64,000 nucleotides of DNA from Polyangiaceae bacterium (GTDB lineage: Bacteria; Myxococcota_A; Polyangia; Polyangiales; Polyangiaceae), in NCBI GenBank assembly GCA_019637265.1, contig JAHBVY010000008.1, positions 62,001 through 126,000 on the forward strand, read 5' to 3'. The notes under the pieces were generated by a model. That model saw only the letters and a list, made by a program, of their open reading frames with translations. It had not been told where the DNA came from and made no database searches. A program made the position numbers and the translations under genes. Positions 33,872 through 42,381 of this stretch are shown piece by piece; positions within the stretch are counted from its first letter, which is position 1; every line of letters starts with the position of its first letter.

Positions 33872-34519
33872 GTGCCTACTACAAGCAGAACGCTCGCTGA
33901 TCTCCTGGCCCGGTTCCCGGCTTTGTTTCCGGAGGCCAGTCCGCTCGTCTTGAAGCCCAGCGGTGCTCAGTTCGCACCCCACGCGGAGCGCTACTCGGGT
34001 GGCCATGCGGCGCGTTGGTTCGCGGCCACGGACGGTCAGCAAGGGGACGAGCCCTTCGCTGACGCGCACGTGCTCTGCTCCCTCGCTGAGGCGTTGGATG
34101 CTGCGGAGATCGCAGACCAGATTCGATCGGAGCCCGAGGGTTACTGGGTGGAGCCGCACTGGCTCCCGATCGCCAGTGATGGTGCGGGCCAACACTTCAT
34201 GATCGACGATCGCGATGGGCGCGTTCTCGCCGTTGCTCATGATGACGATCACGTGAAGGTGATCGCTCCCTCTCCTGAGGCGTGGTTGGAAGCGCTGCTC
34301 GACGGGCATGCAAGCGGTTCGATCGTCTGGGATGAGGTCTTCGGGCTCATCGAGGTGGAGAAGCTCGAGCGGGTTCACGCGTCCCAGCGGGCGCATGCAG
34401 CTCGAATGGAACAGAGCGCAGAGCTCCCGCCCAAGCACCAGATCGGCCTGGCGTTGGTGGTTGGGGTCGTGGTGGTGCTCGTTCTCGCCATGGCGTGGTA
34501 CCTCGAGGCGCGCCGCTGA
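33872..34519 (+). CDS. SUKH (SMI1/KNR4) protein with C-terminal membrane anchor
   Basis: 215 residues from GTG 33872; AAGGATGG lies just upstream. The SUKH domain is seen in LADLLARFPALFPEASPLVL and WLPIASDGAGQHFMIDDRDG, HVKVIAPSPEAWLEALLDGH (about residues 95-150). The last 25 residues (LALVVGVVVVLVLAMAWYL) form a membrane helix. SUKH proteins are often immunity proteins of polymorphic toxin systems; no toxin gene is adjacent, so this would be an orphan. Confidence 0.7.
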   Translation: MPTTSRTLADLLARFPALFPEASPLVLKPSGAQFAPHAERYSGGHAARWFAATDGQQGDEPFADAHVLCSLAEALDAAEIADQIRSEPEGYWVEPHWLPIASDGAGQHFMIDDRDGRVLAVAHDDDHVKVIAPSPEAWLEALLDGHASGSIVWDEVFGLIEVEKLERVHASQRAHAARMEQSAELPPKHQIGLALVVGVVVVLVLAMAWYLEARR

Positions 34520-34588
34520 CGTCGGGCTACGGCGATGAGCCGGGCTCAACCATCGCGGCGCGATCCATGTAGACGCTGGCGCGGGGTG

Positions 34589-34918
34589 TCACGCCTCATC
34601 CGTGATCAGACTGTACTCGAACGGGTGGGCGTTGCCTTGGGTCTCGGGATCCCAGTCGCCTTCGAGCGCTGCTTGGATGATGGCTCGGATCGTCGCTGGT
34701 TTGAGCGCCGTCTGATGCGGAGTGAGCCAATTGTCAGGACGACTCACGATGAGGTCGACGAGGAGGATGGTGCCGGGCGCGTCGGCGACACGCTCGATGG
34801 CGACGGTCATTGGTGCTTTGAAGGCGCCTTGCGTGTAGGTCGGCTTGCGGCGGACGTACCAGCGGTAGTGGTGCCCTGCGTGCGTGAGGGTGCGGGAGCC
34901 CTTCCGAGGGATCGACAT
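34589..34918 (-). CDS. Conserved hypothetical protein
   Basis: 109 residues from ATG 34918 (MSIPRKGSRTLTHAGHHYRW). The pattern RKGSRTLTHAGHHYRWYVRR, VSRPDNWLTPHQTALKPATI and a hydrophobic LLVDLIV strand belongs to a family of unknown function found in myxobacteria and planctomycetes, as far as I recall. No signal peptide. Frame extends to 35065 but the added part is repetitive and lacks a ribosome site. Confidence 0.5.
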   Translation of the reverse strand: MSIPRKGSRTLTHAGHHYRWYVRRKPTYTQGAFKAPMTVAIERVADAPGTILLVDLIVSRPDNWLTPHQTALKPATIRAIIQAALEGDWDPETQGNAHPFEYSLITDEA

Positions 34919-35080
34919 GCCGGGCGTCAGGAGACCACGCGCGCGGTGGTTTGGCGAGGCGGGTTCTCGATCTCCGTGTTCTCGAGAGTAGCCTCGGCGC
35001 GGGTGCTGTCCGGCGGATGTCGGCGGTTTCACATTCGGCACGAGGTGCTCCGTGGCGTGAGGCATTTTCCAATCGGGGCC

Positions 35081-35809
35081 TCAAGCGAAGTCCCGCTCCA
35101 GTGCTGCGACGGCGAAGTCGGTGAGGGGGCGGGCGGGAATGAGGTGGCTGACGGCGCCGCCGACTTTGCCTGAAGCGCATTGGCCAGTGGCCACGAACGC
35201 GCGCACCGTGGCGTCGAAGTACAGCTCGGGCATCGATGCGACGACACCATCGCTCGTATCGTATTCCTCGATGGTGCGCGTGACGCCACCGATGCGCGCG
35301 GCGTAGCGCACGATGCGCTTGTTGGGGAGGCGCGCGAGGTGCTCGGCGTGGTGGAGGAGGGTCACGTGGTCGAAGTCGGCTCCGAGGAGGAGCACGCGGC
35401 CATCGACCTCGACGAGCTTGGCGAGGGGTGACCCTGGTCCGTAGCCGTAGTCGAGCGGGTGATCGGCCACGAGCCAGGCCGCGCGCCTGCCGATCGCCGC
35501 CATCGACGCTCCAGGGTTTGCCGAGCGCAAGGCGCCTGGCCAGGTGCGGATCACCTCGGCGAGGACGCCGTGATCCCTCACCGCTGGTGACGCTTCGAGG
35601 TCGAACTCTCCATCTTGGTTAGGTTCGAAGTCGACATAGGCCGTGAGGGTCCCCGCGGGTCCGATTGTTTCGAGGAGCGCCTCGACGACCCTCTCGGCGC
35701 GTCCGCCCACCGCGCGCATCGAAGCGTGCACCATGACCACTTGGCCTTCATCGACGCCGAGCCGTCGTAGATCATCGAGGAGCGCGTCCACTACGCCTGG
35801 TGGTAGCAC
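35081..35809 (-). CDS. AAC(3)-type aminoglycoside N-acetyltransferase
   Basis: About 242 residues from GTG 35809; the frame stays open to 35974 with unlikely Ser/Arg/Pro-rich codons, so the start is uncertain. Family blocks: QVVMVHASMRAVGG, LETIGPAGTLTAYVDF, ANPGASMAAIGRRAAWL, DYGYGPGSPLAKLVEV and HVTLLHHAEHLARLPNKR, all as in the AAC(3)-II/III class that acetylates gentamicin-type drugs with acetyl-CoA. The His and Glu of the acetyl-transfer site appear intact. Chromosomal copies in soil bacteria may have other substrates. Convergent with the preceding hypothetical gene. Confidence 0.8.
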   Translation of the reverse strand: MLPPGVVDALLDDLRRLGVDEGQVVMVHASMRAVGGRAERVVEALLETIGPAGTLTAYVDFEPNQDGEFDLEASPAVRDHGVLAEVIRTWPGALRSANPGASMAAIGRRAAWLVADHPLDYGYGPGSPLAKLVEVDGRVLLLGADFDHVTLLHHAEHLARLPNKRIVRYAARIGGVTRTIEEYDTSDGVVASMPELYFDATVRAFVATGQCASGKVGGAVSHLIPARPLTDFAVAALERDFA

Positions 35810-35994
35810 GACAGCGGAGGACGCCGAGTGTGTGAGGATCCCGCGGGCGCGGGCTGTACCGGGCGTCAGCGGCGAGTGCGAGGCGGCCGGAGCGCGGCGT
35901 GTCGGAGGCGCTGAATTGGTCCTGATCCTAGGCGATGGCTGGCGGCCGGAGCGCGCAGTCGACACGAGCGCCAAGATGGGCGAGCCTTTCCCAT

Positions 35995-36447
35995 ATGGTT
36001 TGGATCATTGCCGGGGGGGTGGTCGTGCTCGTGGTTCTGCTGCTCGTGATGGGTGGCCTGGCGGTGCTCGTCGTGAAGGGGCGCGCCGCGCAGCAGCGCG
36101 CCTTCGCCGAGCTCGAGGCTGAGGGGGTGCTACGCCGTAGCGGTCCCGTCATGGTCACGCTGTCGCTCACGAACTACCGCTCGGCGCGGGGTGGCTTTGC
36201 TTCGCGCTACTCGGCGCGCAGGTCAGGGAAGCTGCTGCTGCTGGAGCGCGGGCTCGTGGTCCTCGCGCTGCCTCGTGGTTTCCGCTTCGCGCATGAGCAG
36301 ACTGAGGTGCGGCTGGAGGGAGGGACTCTGCACGTGAGCACGGATGCCCCCGTCTCCGCGAGCGGTCGCGTGCAGGTATCAGTCAGCCTACCTGATGCAG
36401 AGGTTTGGTACGCTGACTTGAAGCAGCGCGGCGCGAGGTGCGCCTGA
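35995..36447 (+). CDS. Small membrane-anchored protein
   Basis: 150 residues from ATG 35995 (MVWIIAGG). One N-terminal membrane helix (IIAGGVVVLVVLLLVMGGLA), then a soluble beta-rich domain (MVTLSLTNYRSARGG, LLLERGLVVLALPRGFRFAH, VRLEGGTLHVSTDAPVSASG). It resembles a PH-like fold. No family recognised. Overlaps the spurious 5' extension of the AAC(3) gene on the other strand. Confidence 0.55.
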   Translation: MVWIIAGGVVVLVVLLLVMGGLAVLVVKGRAAQQRAFAELEAEGVLRRSGPVMVTLSLTNYRSARGGFASRYSARRSGKLLLLERGLVVLALPRGFRFAHEQTEVRLEGGTLHVSTDAPVSASGRVQVSVSLPDAEVWYADLKQRGARCA

Positions 36448-36481
36448 GCTACCTCTCAGGGTTGCGCCACACGGGGGAGTA

Positions 36482-36530
36482 GCGACTGTGTTACCTTGTG
36501 GGATCTAACGGTGCTACCAACCCCCCCCCC
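36482..36530 (+). repeat. Dispersed repeat family A, full copy
   Basis: Begins GCGACTGTGTTACC, continues GGGATCTAACGG, ends TGCTACCAACCC with a run of ten C, then AAGAAAAACG. It starts 34 bases after the preceding stop. Copies at 40965, 55670 and 59470 share the layout. Confidence 0.7.
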
Positions 36531-36603
36531 AAGAAAAACGCTGGGCGGTTGAACGGCGCCGCCCGGTGATTGAAGCTGACCGCGCTCCACGACGCTGTGC
36601 TGA

Positions 36604-37548
36604 CTACGCTTGCTGGACTAGCCCGCAGCCCGCTGGCAGGTGGATGCGCGCGCGTCCCGGCCAGCACTCGATGCGGAAGGTGTCGGATTCGACGGGCTCA
36701 CCGTCGAGGTTGAGGGTCATCGGCTTCGGCGAGCGTAGCTCGAGCCAAGGCAGCTTGGTTCGGACCGCGATCTGATCGAGCGCCGCGGTGCGGCCCTCCT
36801 TCATCGCGACGCCCGTCACGCTGAGCGCGCTCTCCTCGAGCTCTGGGATCACGGTCAGATCGATCAGGCCGTCATCGAGGCGCGCGTCTGGGCAGAGCAC
36901 CTGACCTCCACCTGCCTGACAACCGTTGCCGATCCCGAGCGCGAGGCAGCCACCTTGCCAGCTGAAGTCCGGGCCGCTCAGCGTGACGGGTGTCAGCTCG
37001 ACGTTGCCGCTGCCTATCTTGGCCAGGCCAGTCAGTAAGTAAGCCAGGCCGCCGAGCAGGCGCTTCATGCCCTCCGGTGTCTCGACGGTGACCTGGGTGC
37101 CGAAGCCGCCACTAGCCAGGTTGGCGAACCAACGGATGCTGTCTCGGGTTTGAACTCGGATCAGATCGATGAGGCAGGGGCGCTGCGTAGCGATGAGCTC
37201 GAGGGCGGCGAGCGGCTCGGTCGGGATTTGGGTCGCCGTGGCGAAATCGTTGGCGGTGCCGAGCGGGATGAGGCCGAGCGATGGCAGCTCATCGGCGCCG
37301 AGCTCTTGTTGCGCCAGGGCGTTGGCGACCTCACTCAACGTGCCGTCGCCGCCCGCCGCGACGATCGTGTCCACTTTGGCGAGCACCGCCTCGGCGACGT
37401 AGCGATCGACGTCCCCGGCCTCCCAGGTGACGCGCACGCTGAGCTCGACGCCACGGTCGCGAAGCGCTTTGACAGCTTCACGTACCAACTCGTTACCCGC
37501 CGACTTGCCGTTGAGGATCAGGGTCCAGTGTTGTCGAGAGCTGAGCAT
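36604..37548 (-). CDS. yegS: YegS-like lipid kinase
   Basis: 314 residues. Diacylglycerol-kinase catalytic domain: WTLILNGKSAG, IVAAGGDGTLSEVANAL with GGDGT (about residue 65), LGLIPLGTANDFATATQIPT, then the second domain GCLALGIGNGCQAGGGQVLC, LCPDARLDDGLIDLTVIPEL. These are the features of E. coli YegS (299 residues), which phosphorylates phosphatidylglycerol in vitro. All main motifs are present. Convergent with the membrane protein at 35995. Confidence 0.9.
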   Translation of the reverse strand: MLSSRQHWTLILNGKSAGNELVREAVKALRDRGVELSVRVTWEAGDVDRYVAEAVLAKVDTIVAAGGDGTLSEVANALAQQELGADELPSLGLIPLGTANDFATATQIPTEPLAALELIATQRPCLIDLIRVQTRDSIRWFANLASGGFGTQVTVETPEGMKRLLGGLAYLLTGLAKIGSGNVELTPVTLSGPDFSWQGGCLALGIGNGCQAGGGQVLCPDARLDDGLIDLTVIPELEESALSVTGVAMKEGRTAALDQIAVRTKLPWLELRSPKPMTLNLDGEPVESDTFRIECWPGRARIHLPAGCGLVQQA

Positions 37549-37613
37549 GAGGCGCTTCTAGAGCGGCGATCCGTTTGCCGCAAGATGGATCAAGGAAGCG
37601 GCTTGGCGAGGCC

Positions 37614-38948
37614 TCAGATCGGTACGTCAGTGACCAGTACGACTGGCCCTCGTTCGGAGAGGCTCGACTTCTGAGCGATGACGTGCCCGGCTGGATCGTA
37701 AGCCGCTGTGATGCCATGACCCGTCGCGCGGAGAACCGAGGTCCCGCTCATGACGGCAGCCCAAACGGCAGACCGGTGATGGAGCGTTTCGTATCCCGGC
37801 CAGTCGTTGGCGGGGACGGCCAACAGGCCTCCGCGACGGGCTACGGAGGGCACCAAGTCGCCGTAGTCGAGATCGACGCAGATCACGGTGGAGATTGAGA
37901 CCTCGTCGGTGGTGGCGTGGCCGGGAGGCATGCGCTCTCGCCGCTTCGGTTCGATAGGCGCGCCGTGCTGCTTCTCGTACCGCGCGAGGACCCCCGAAGG
38001 ACCGACGATCACGAGCTCGTTGATAGGTTGCTCCTCGTCGAAGTACGGAGTGACGATCACGACGCCGTGCTGTGCTGCCCACTCGCATGCCGCGCGAACC
38101 CACGCGTCGCGTGACGCTGCGCTGACGCGCACGGCCACCTCCGGCAGGACGACGACACGCGCGCCTGCGACGACTGCTGCCGAGACGCTATCGCGATATC
38201 GCGCGATCGTCCGGGGAACATCTGCATACTCTGACGAGTGGAGCGGCCAGAACCCGTCGTGCTCATCCTTGGGCGGGGCGCCATCACAAACGACACCTGC
38301 CACCCTCAACGTTCGCAGCTCGGCCGTTCGCAGCTTCGCGCGCCGGTAGCTCACGAGCCCGAACGCGAGGATCGCGATCAGGAGGAGCCCGGCGGTGGCC
38401 ATCGCTACGATCGTACCGACGCTCCAAACGCCGCGCAGCCAACTGAGGACGAGCGCGGTGACCACGCCGGAGGAGACCCCCATCGCCGCGGTGACGAACA
38501 GGTCTGACCCAAGGCGCGCGATATGAACGACAGGGAGCCACTGCTCCTGGCTGCGCGCCAGAGGATTGGTCGCAGTCCTGGGAGCCCCTGCGATTCGAAG
38601 AGGTAGTACGGAGACCACCGCGAAGAGCGGCATGGCGAGGACCGACCACCCTGCTTCGCCATCGGGCCACAATCGAGCCACGCCTGCGGCCGCTGCGCCC
38701 CAACTCGCCGCTGAGATCACCGTGGCGAGCATGAGTAACGGGCGTAGCGTCTTCGTGGGGAACGATGGCGCGACGATCGCGACCGCGGCGATCGCTCCAG
38801 AGGCCGCCGCCGCGCCGGACGACAGCTCACTCATCGCGACGCCGAGGGGCGCGAGCGCGACCCAAGCGGCGAGCGGGAAACGGAGCGCAAGCACCCCGAG
38901 GATGCTGGTCATGAGGCCCAGCGCGAGCGCGATTTGCAGGTCATTCAT
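37614..38948 (-). CDS. Membrane protein with nitrilase (Lnt-like) domain
   Basis: 444 residues from ATG 38948. Residues about 1-200 contain six hydrophobic segments; the C-terminal half is a carbon-nitrogen hydrolase domain with catalytic Glu in VVVLPEVAVRVSAAS, Lys in ARYEKQHGAPIEPKRRE and Cys in TVICVDLDYGDLVP. The architecture is that of apolipoprotein N-acyltransferase (Lnt), which acylates lipoproteins. The sequence is distant from true Lnt, so a paralogue is likely. Divergent from a TetR gene with an operator-like repeat between. Confidence 0.75.
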   Translation of the reverse strand: MNDLQIALALGLMTSILGVLALRFPLAAWVALAPLGVAMSELSSGAAAASGAIAAVAIVAPSFPTKTLRPLLMLATVISAASWGAAAAGVARLWPDGEAGWSVLAMPLFAVVSVLPLRIAGAPRTATNPLARSQEQWLPVVHIARLGSDLFVTAAMGVSSGVVTALVLSWLRGVWSVGTIVAMATAGLLLIAILAFGLVSYRRAKLRTAELRTLRVAGVVCDGAPPKDEHDGFWPLHSSEYADVPRTIARYRDSVSAAVVAGARVVVLPEVAVRVSAASRDAWVRAACEWAAQHGVVIVTPYFDEEQPINELVIVGPSGVLARYEKQHGAPIEPKRRERMPPGHATTDEVSISTVICVDLDYGDLVPSVARRGGLLAVPANDWPGYETLHHRSAVWAAVMSGTSVLRATGHGITAAYDPAGHVIAQKSSLSERGPVVLVTDVPI

Positions 38949-38964
38949 AGGGTCCCCTTGGGGT

Positions 38965-38982
38965 CGATGTTTTGAAACATCG
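38965..38982. promoter_or_regulatory. Predicted TetR operator
   Basis: CGATGTTT and AAACATCG arms around TG, 16 bases upstream of the Lnt-like ATG and 33 bases upstream of the TetR ATG. TetR proteins usually bind such dyads in divergent promoters. Confidence 0.6.
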
Positions 38983-39015
38983 TTACGATACAGCGTTGCG
39001 CTACGCTCGTCAACC

Positions 39016-39612
39016 ATGGGACGACCCAAGGAACACGGAGACGAGACCCGAGCTCTGCTCCTCGAGCACGCGGGGCGACTGCTCCAGAGCGAGGGGCCGG
39101 CCGCGTTGTCTTTACGGCGTCTAGCTGACGAAGTGGGGACGACGACGCGCGCCGTCTACTCGCTCTTTGGTGGGAAGGAGGGCCTCCTCTCCGCGATGTA
39201 CCGGGAGATGGGCGACACCCTCACGCGCCTTCACGAAGGCGTTCCGCAGCAAGACGATGTAGCGCATGAGCTGTGGCTCCTCTGCGCCGCCTATCGCAAG
39301 AGCGTTCGGCGTCATCCGTCGCTCTACCCGTTGGTCGTCGGCGGTGCTCCGGGCTTCAGGCCCAAGACCGAGGACGCACAACAGGCGCGTCGCGGGTTTG
39401 CTCGGGTGCTCGAGACGCTCGAGCGTGGGATCGAGGCGGGTGTTTTCCGTGGACGAAGCGCGGCGGACATGGGGCACCAGCTGTGGGCCCTGGTGCACGG
39501 GCTCGCGGTATTGGAGCTGAACGGCGTCCTGGGAGGATTGCAGCGAGCGGAGCGGCAGTGGCGGGACGCGACGACCAACCTGATCATGGGTTTTCGCGTG
39601 CCTCCCGAGTAG
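39016..39612 (+). CDS. TetR-family transcriptional regulator
   Basis: 198 residues from ATG 39016 (MGRPKEHGDETRALLLEHAG). HTH: LSLRRLADEVGTTTRAVYSL (about residues 29-48) followed by FGGKEGLLSAMYREM, a TetR signature. The ligand domain (TetR_C, GFRPKTEDAQQARRGFARVL) spans the rest. It lies 67 bases from the divergent Lnt-like gene and likely controls it and itself. Confidence 0.9.
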   Translation: MGRPKEHGDETRALLLEHAGRLLQSEGPAALSLRRLADEVGTTTRAVYSLFGGKEGLLSAMYREMGDTLTRLHEGVPQQDDVAHELWLLCAAYRKSVRRHPSLYPLVVGGAPGFRPKTEDAQQARRGFARVLETLERGIEAGVFRGRSAADMGHQLWALVHGLAVLELNGVLGGLQRAERQWRDATTNLIMGFRVPPE

Positions 39613-39713
39613 GTGGGCGTGCGGAGCCACTACACGATGCTCCCTCGGTGATTTCCTCATGACACCCGGCGCGGCTTGACGAGCGGGCTGTCGTTGGGTA
39701 CACACCCTGTAGC

Positions 39714-39737
39714 GCCAGCCCTGTCGGCTGGCTTTTT
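39714..39737 (+). terminator. Rho-independent terminator
   Basis: GCCAGCC (39714-39720), loop CTGTC and GGCTGGC (39726-39732) followed by TTTTT. A strong hairpin plus T-run about 100 bases after the TetR stop. Confidence 0.7.
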
Positions 39738-39744
39738 CGTTTCT

Positions 39745-39772
39745 GACGCCAGCGGGGCCCCTCGCTGGCGTC
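39745..39772 (+). terminator. Second strong hairpin (terminator-like)
   Basis: GACGCCAGCG and CGCTGGCGTC form a perfect 10-bp stem with an 8-base loop, followed by TCTGTTTG. The T-run is weaker than that of the first hairpin. Confidence 0.5.
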
Positions 39773-39915
39773 TCTGTTTGCGCGCCAGCCTGGCCTCGTG
39801 GTCATCGGTTGGCGTTGCTGTTTGCGCGCCAGCCTGGCCATCGTGGTCATCGGCTGGCGTCTCTGTTTGGCGCTAGTCAGGCCATCGTGGTCATCGGCTG
39901 GCGTCTTGTTTCGGC
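39766..39915 (+). repeat. 44-45 bp tandem repeat, about 3.3 copies
   Basis: Units start at TGGCG at 39766, 39810, 39855 and 39899. Each holds GCCAGCC and GGCTGGCG, so each can fold into the same hairpin as the terminators just upstream. The 39613-40026 gap holds no gene that I can support; it contains this array and the two hairpins. Confidence 0.65.
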
Positions 39916-40026
39916 GTGGCGAATGGGCGCTCGCGCGCCGTCAGCACGCAGCGCATGGTGCGCTTCCCTCACGGGTTGGGTCCCTCGGGACTGAGCGGCT
40001 GGTTTCGTGCGTCCAGGAGGAGACCG

Positions 40027-40846
40027 ATGATGAGCAGTCAGAGAATCGATGCCCCGATGCACGCGCGCGAGGCGCGAGAGGTTTGGTTCGAAGCCGACGG
40101 AGCACGCCTGTTTGCTTCTGAGCTCGGAGACGGGCGTCCAGTCGTCTTCATACATGGCGGGCTCGCCGATCACCGTGCTGCCTTGTTCCGCGTTGGTCAG
40201 CTAGCCAGCGCGCACCGCCTGGTGCTGCCCGATCTGCGTGGCAGCGGGCGCTCGCTTCATTCCGGAGATCTGAGCTGGGATCGCCTCGCGGACGACGTGG
40301 CCGCGCTGCTCGAGCACCTGGAGCGCGCGGTGGTTGGGGGTGTGTCCATGGGTTCCGCCGTGGCCCTGAGATTGGCGCTGCGTCATCCGCGCCTCCTACA
40401 GGGGCTGATCGTGATGTCACCTGTCTATCCAGGCACCGATCGCCCGCTACCCGAGGCCGCGCTGGTGGCCATGCAAACCATGAGAGAAGCGGGTGAGCGC
40501 GCGCTCGATCACGGTGTCGAGGCGCTCTATCCGCTCTTCGAGGCGCTGCCGCCACCCATCCGCGACACCGCCCTCGAGATGGTGCGCAGCTTCGACGCCG
40601 CCAGCGTGGCGGCCACGACTCGGTTCCTCGTCGAACCAACAGCCGATGGGCTCGGTGCGTGAGCTGGAGTCGATCGACGTCCCAGTCTTGGTGTTGCCAG
40701 GCGTCGATCCTCAGCACCCCGCCGAGGTCGCGTCGCTCTACCTGGAGCATCTTCGCTACCCGACCGTCGTCGAGCAGGCGGCGCCGGACATGATGGAGAG
40801 GCTCTCGCGGTTCTGCGACGAGCTAGATTGGCGCGGAGGCCGGTAG
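40027..40846 (+). pseudogene. Alpha/beta hydrolase, frameshifted near the 3' end
   Basis: From ATG 40027: RPVVFIHGGLADHRA (oxyanion HGG), DLRGSGRSLHSGDLSW, VVGGVSMGSAVALRLALRHP with the nucleophile Ser, then in a second frame VLVLPGVDPQHPAEVASLYL and DDL-type C terminus to 40846. The shift lies between 40635 and 40660, where ADGLGA ends the first frame and SVRELESIDVPVLVL starts the second. An intact protein would be about 270 residues. Either an inactivated gene or a sequencing error. Confidence 0.75.
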
Positions 40847-40867
40847 CCACGGCGAAGGCGAGCGACG

Positions 40868-40952
40868 CGAGGGCTTCCTTGAAGGGGCGGCGCACCCTTC
40901 GCCCCCGAGTTTTTTTGGGGTTCGCCCCCGCTTCAAGGAGCCGCGCGTCGCT
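40868..40952. repeat. Large inverted repeat, family B element
   Basis: Outer arms GCTTCCTTGAAGGGGC and GCCCCCGCTTCAAGGAGC enclose CGCCCCCGAG, a run of seven T and GGGGTTCGCCCCCG. It can fold into one long hairpin. On the minus strand the right part reads like 28886-28936 (GCGACGCGCGG, GAACCCC, A-run). Confidence 0.6.
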
Positions 40953-40964
40953 GCGACCCACCCG

Positions 40965-41009
40965 GTGACTGTGTTACCGTGCGGAATCAATCAGGATCTA
41001 CCAACCCCC
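40965..41009 (+). repeat. Dispersed repeat family A, full copy
   Basis: GTGACTGTGTTACCGTGCGG, AATCAATCAGG, ATCTACCAACCCCC. It supplies the last codons and stop (TAG) of the minus-strand gene ending at 40998. Confidence 0.7.
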
Positions 41010-41864
41010 TGCTGGTCGTGACGTGGACGATGGCGCTGGCTCTCTCGAGGGCCTGGCGCGGCCCCAGATCACGTCATTGAACGCGAGCTGCTGCTGCCTT
41101 CGCCGATTGAAGCCGCGCACGGCCCAGGCAAGGAGGAGAAGGACTGCGACGAGGATGATGGGGCGATTCCACTCCCAGTACGCCTCAGCGCGAAGGAACA
41201 GCACCGCCGCGAAGATGCCGAGGAAGTTGAACGCGATGATCGCCCACGCGGGCCAATCTCTGAATATCCCGTCATAGCGGTGCTTGCTCTCGATCTTCTG
41301 CTCGAGGGTGACGGCTACCTGGAGGCGCTCTCCGGCGGCGGTGATCATGCGGGCTTTGAGCGTTGGGTTGACGAGGCAGTCGGCGCGGCAATAGCCGCAA
41401 GTGGCGGCGCTCGCGCCCTCCTCGAAGCGGACGGGGCCGCCACACTGCCCGCAGGCGCCGATGCCTGATGCGAGGAGCATGGCCACGCTGGGGATTCGAG
41501 ACATGCCGCGCGCGCTCAAGCCGGTGGCGACGTACATGCTCAGGGTGAGCGCGAGGAAGCTACGTCCGACTGGGAATTCTGGTGATAGGACGACGACCGT
41601 GAGGAGCACGCTGAAGATGAGCGCCGCCAGGAACAGCGCAGCGTACTTGGAGTTCGTATCGGCCAAGGTCCGCTGGGTCGTCAGGAGCGTCTCCCGCCAC
41701 GCCGCGCGGACCTCGGTGACGTGCGTGAGCACCCGCGCCCGCTGCGCCTCATCGATGGATGTTTCCGTGTAGCAATGTATGCAGCGTACGCGCGGGCTCT
41801 CCTCGACCGCCTCGAGCGGCAGCGCCGCGCCGCAACGTTCGCAGGGGCAAACGGGTACCTCCAT
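40998..41864 (-). CDS. Zinc-ribbon membrane protein
   Basis: 288 residues. Two Cys-x2-Cys pairs at the start (CPCERCGAALPLE, VRCIHCYTE) and two inside (GACGQCGGPVRFE, ATCGYCRADCLV) make zinc ribbons. Four hydrophobic segments (FLAALIFSVLLTVVVL, FLALTLSMYVATGL, AIIAFNFLGIFAAVLFLRA, IILVAVLLLLAWAVRG) place it in the inner membrane. The C terminus ends in repeat A, which supplies RPAGGW and the stop, so the original end may have been longer. Family unknown. Confidence 0.65.
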   Translation of the reverse strand: MEVPVCPCERCGAALPLEAVEESPRVRCIHCYTETSIDEAQRARVLTHVTEVRAAWRETLLTTQRTLADTNSKYAALFLAALIFSVLLTVVVLSPEFPVGRSFLALTLSMYVATGLSARGMSRIPSVAMLLASGIGACGQCGGPVRFEEGASAATCGYCRADCLVNPTLKARMITAAGERLQVAVTLEQKIESKHRYDGIFRDWPAWAIIAFNFLGIFAAVLFLRAEAYWEWNRPIILVAVLLLLAWAVRGFNRRRQQQLAFNDVIWGRARPSREPAPSSTSRPAGGW

Positions 41865-42015
41865 CGCGGCTATCCTAGCGCCTCGCGCGGGGCAGCGGGG
41901 TGGAGCCCGCCAACGCGGGCTGTGGGCACACGCCGCTTCGCGCGCAGCCGTGCGCCATCGTTGGGACGGTTGTGGTCGTCTTCACTGAACCGTCGCCGGA
42001 AGGTACACTCGGAGG

Positions 42016-42381
42016 ATGCAGTTCACGATGAGCGTCCCCTTCGCCGCTCCGATCCATGCGGGCGCTGAGTTCATGTGGATCCGCTTCCAGGAGAAGACGG
42101 CCAGCTTCCTGGGCAAGCTCGAGGTCGAGGTCCTCTTCGATCTCTCAGGTGGTCCGGTCTATGGTAGCAACGCGCTCTCCGCTGCGGTCGGCGTGGCGCT
42201 GGAGAAGCGCGTGGCGAGCCCCAACGTGCTGCAGATGTTCGTCGCCATGGGCTACGTGGTCCTGGAGCAGCGACGCGCGCGCTGTGGGCGGGCGTTCGTC
42301 ATCAGCGGTGGACAAGGTACCGGGCGCGCGGCCACCACCATCCTGCTCTGTGAGGCGGTGCCCCTGGGGCGAGGCGGCTGA
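42016..42381 (+). CDS. Hypothetical protein
   Basis: 121 residues from ATG 42016. No signal peptide or membrane segment; KTASFLGKLEVEVLFDLSGG and NVLQMFVAMGYVVLEQRRAR suggest an alpha/beta fold. Not recognised. It abuts the 3' end of the methyltransferase on the opposite strand. Confidence 0.4.
   Translation: MQFTMSVPFAAPIHAGAEFMWIRFQEKTASFLGKLEVEVLFDLSGGPVYGSNALSAAVGVALEKRVASPNVLQMFVAMGYVVLEQRRARCGRAFVISGGQGTGRAATTILLCEAVPLGRGG

Noticed and set aside
39766-39915. Possible CRISPR array
   Set aside because: Only about three copies, units directly joined, no unique spacers and no cas genes.
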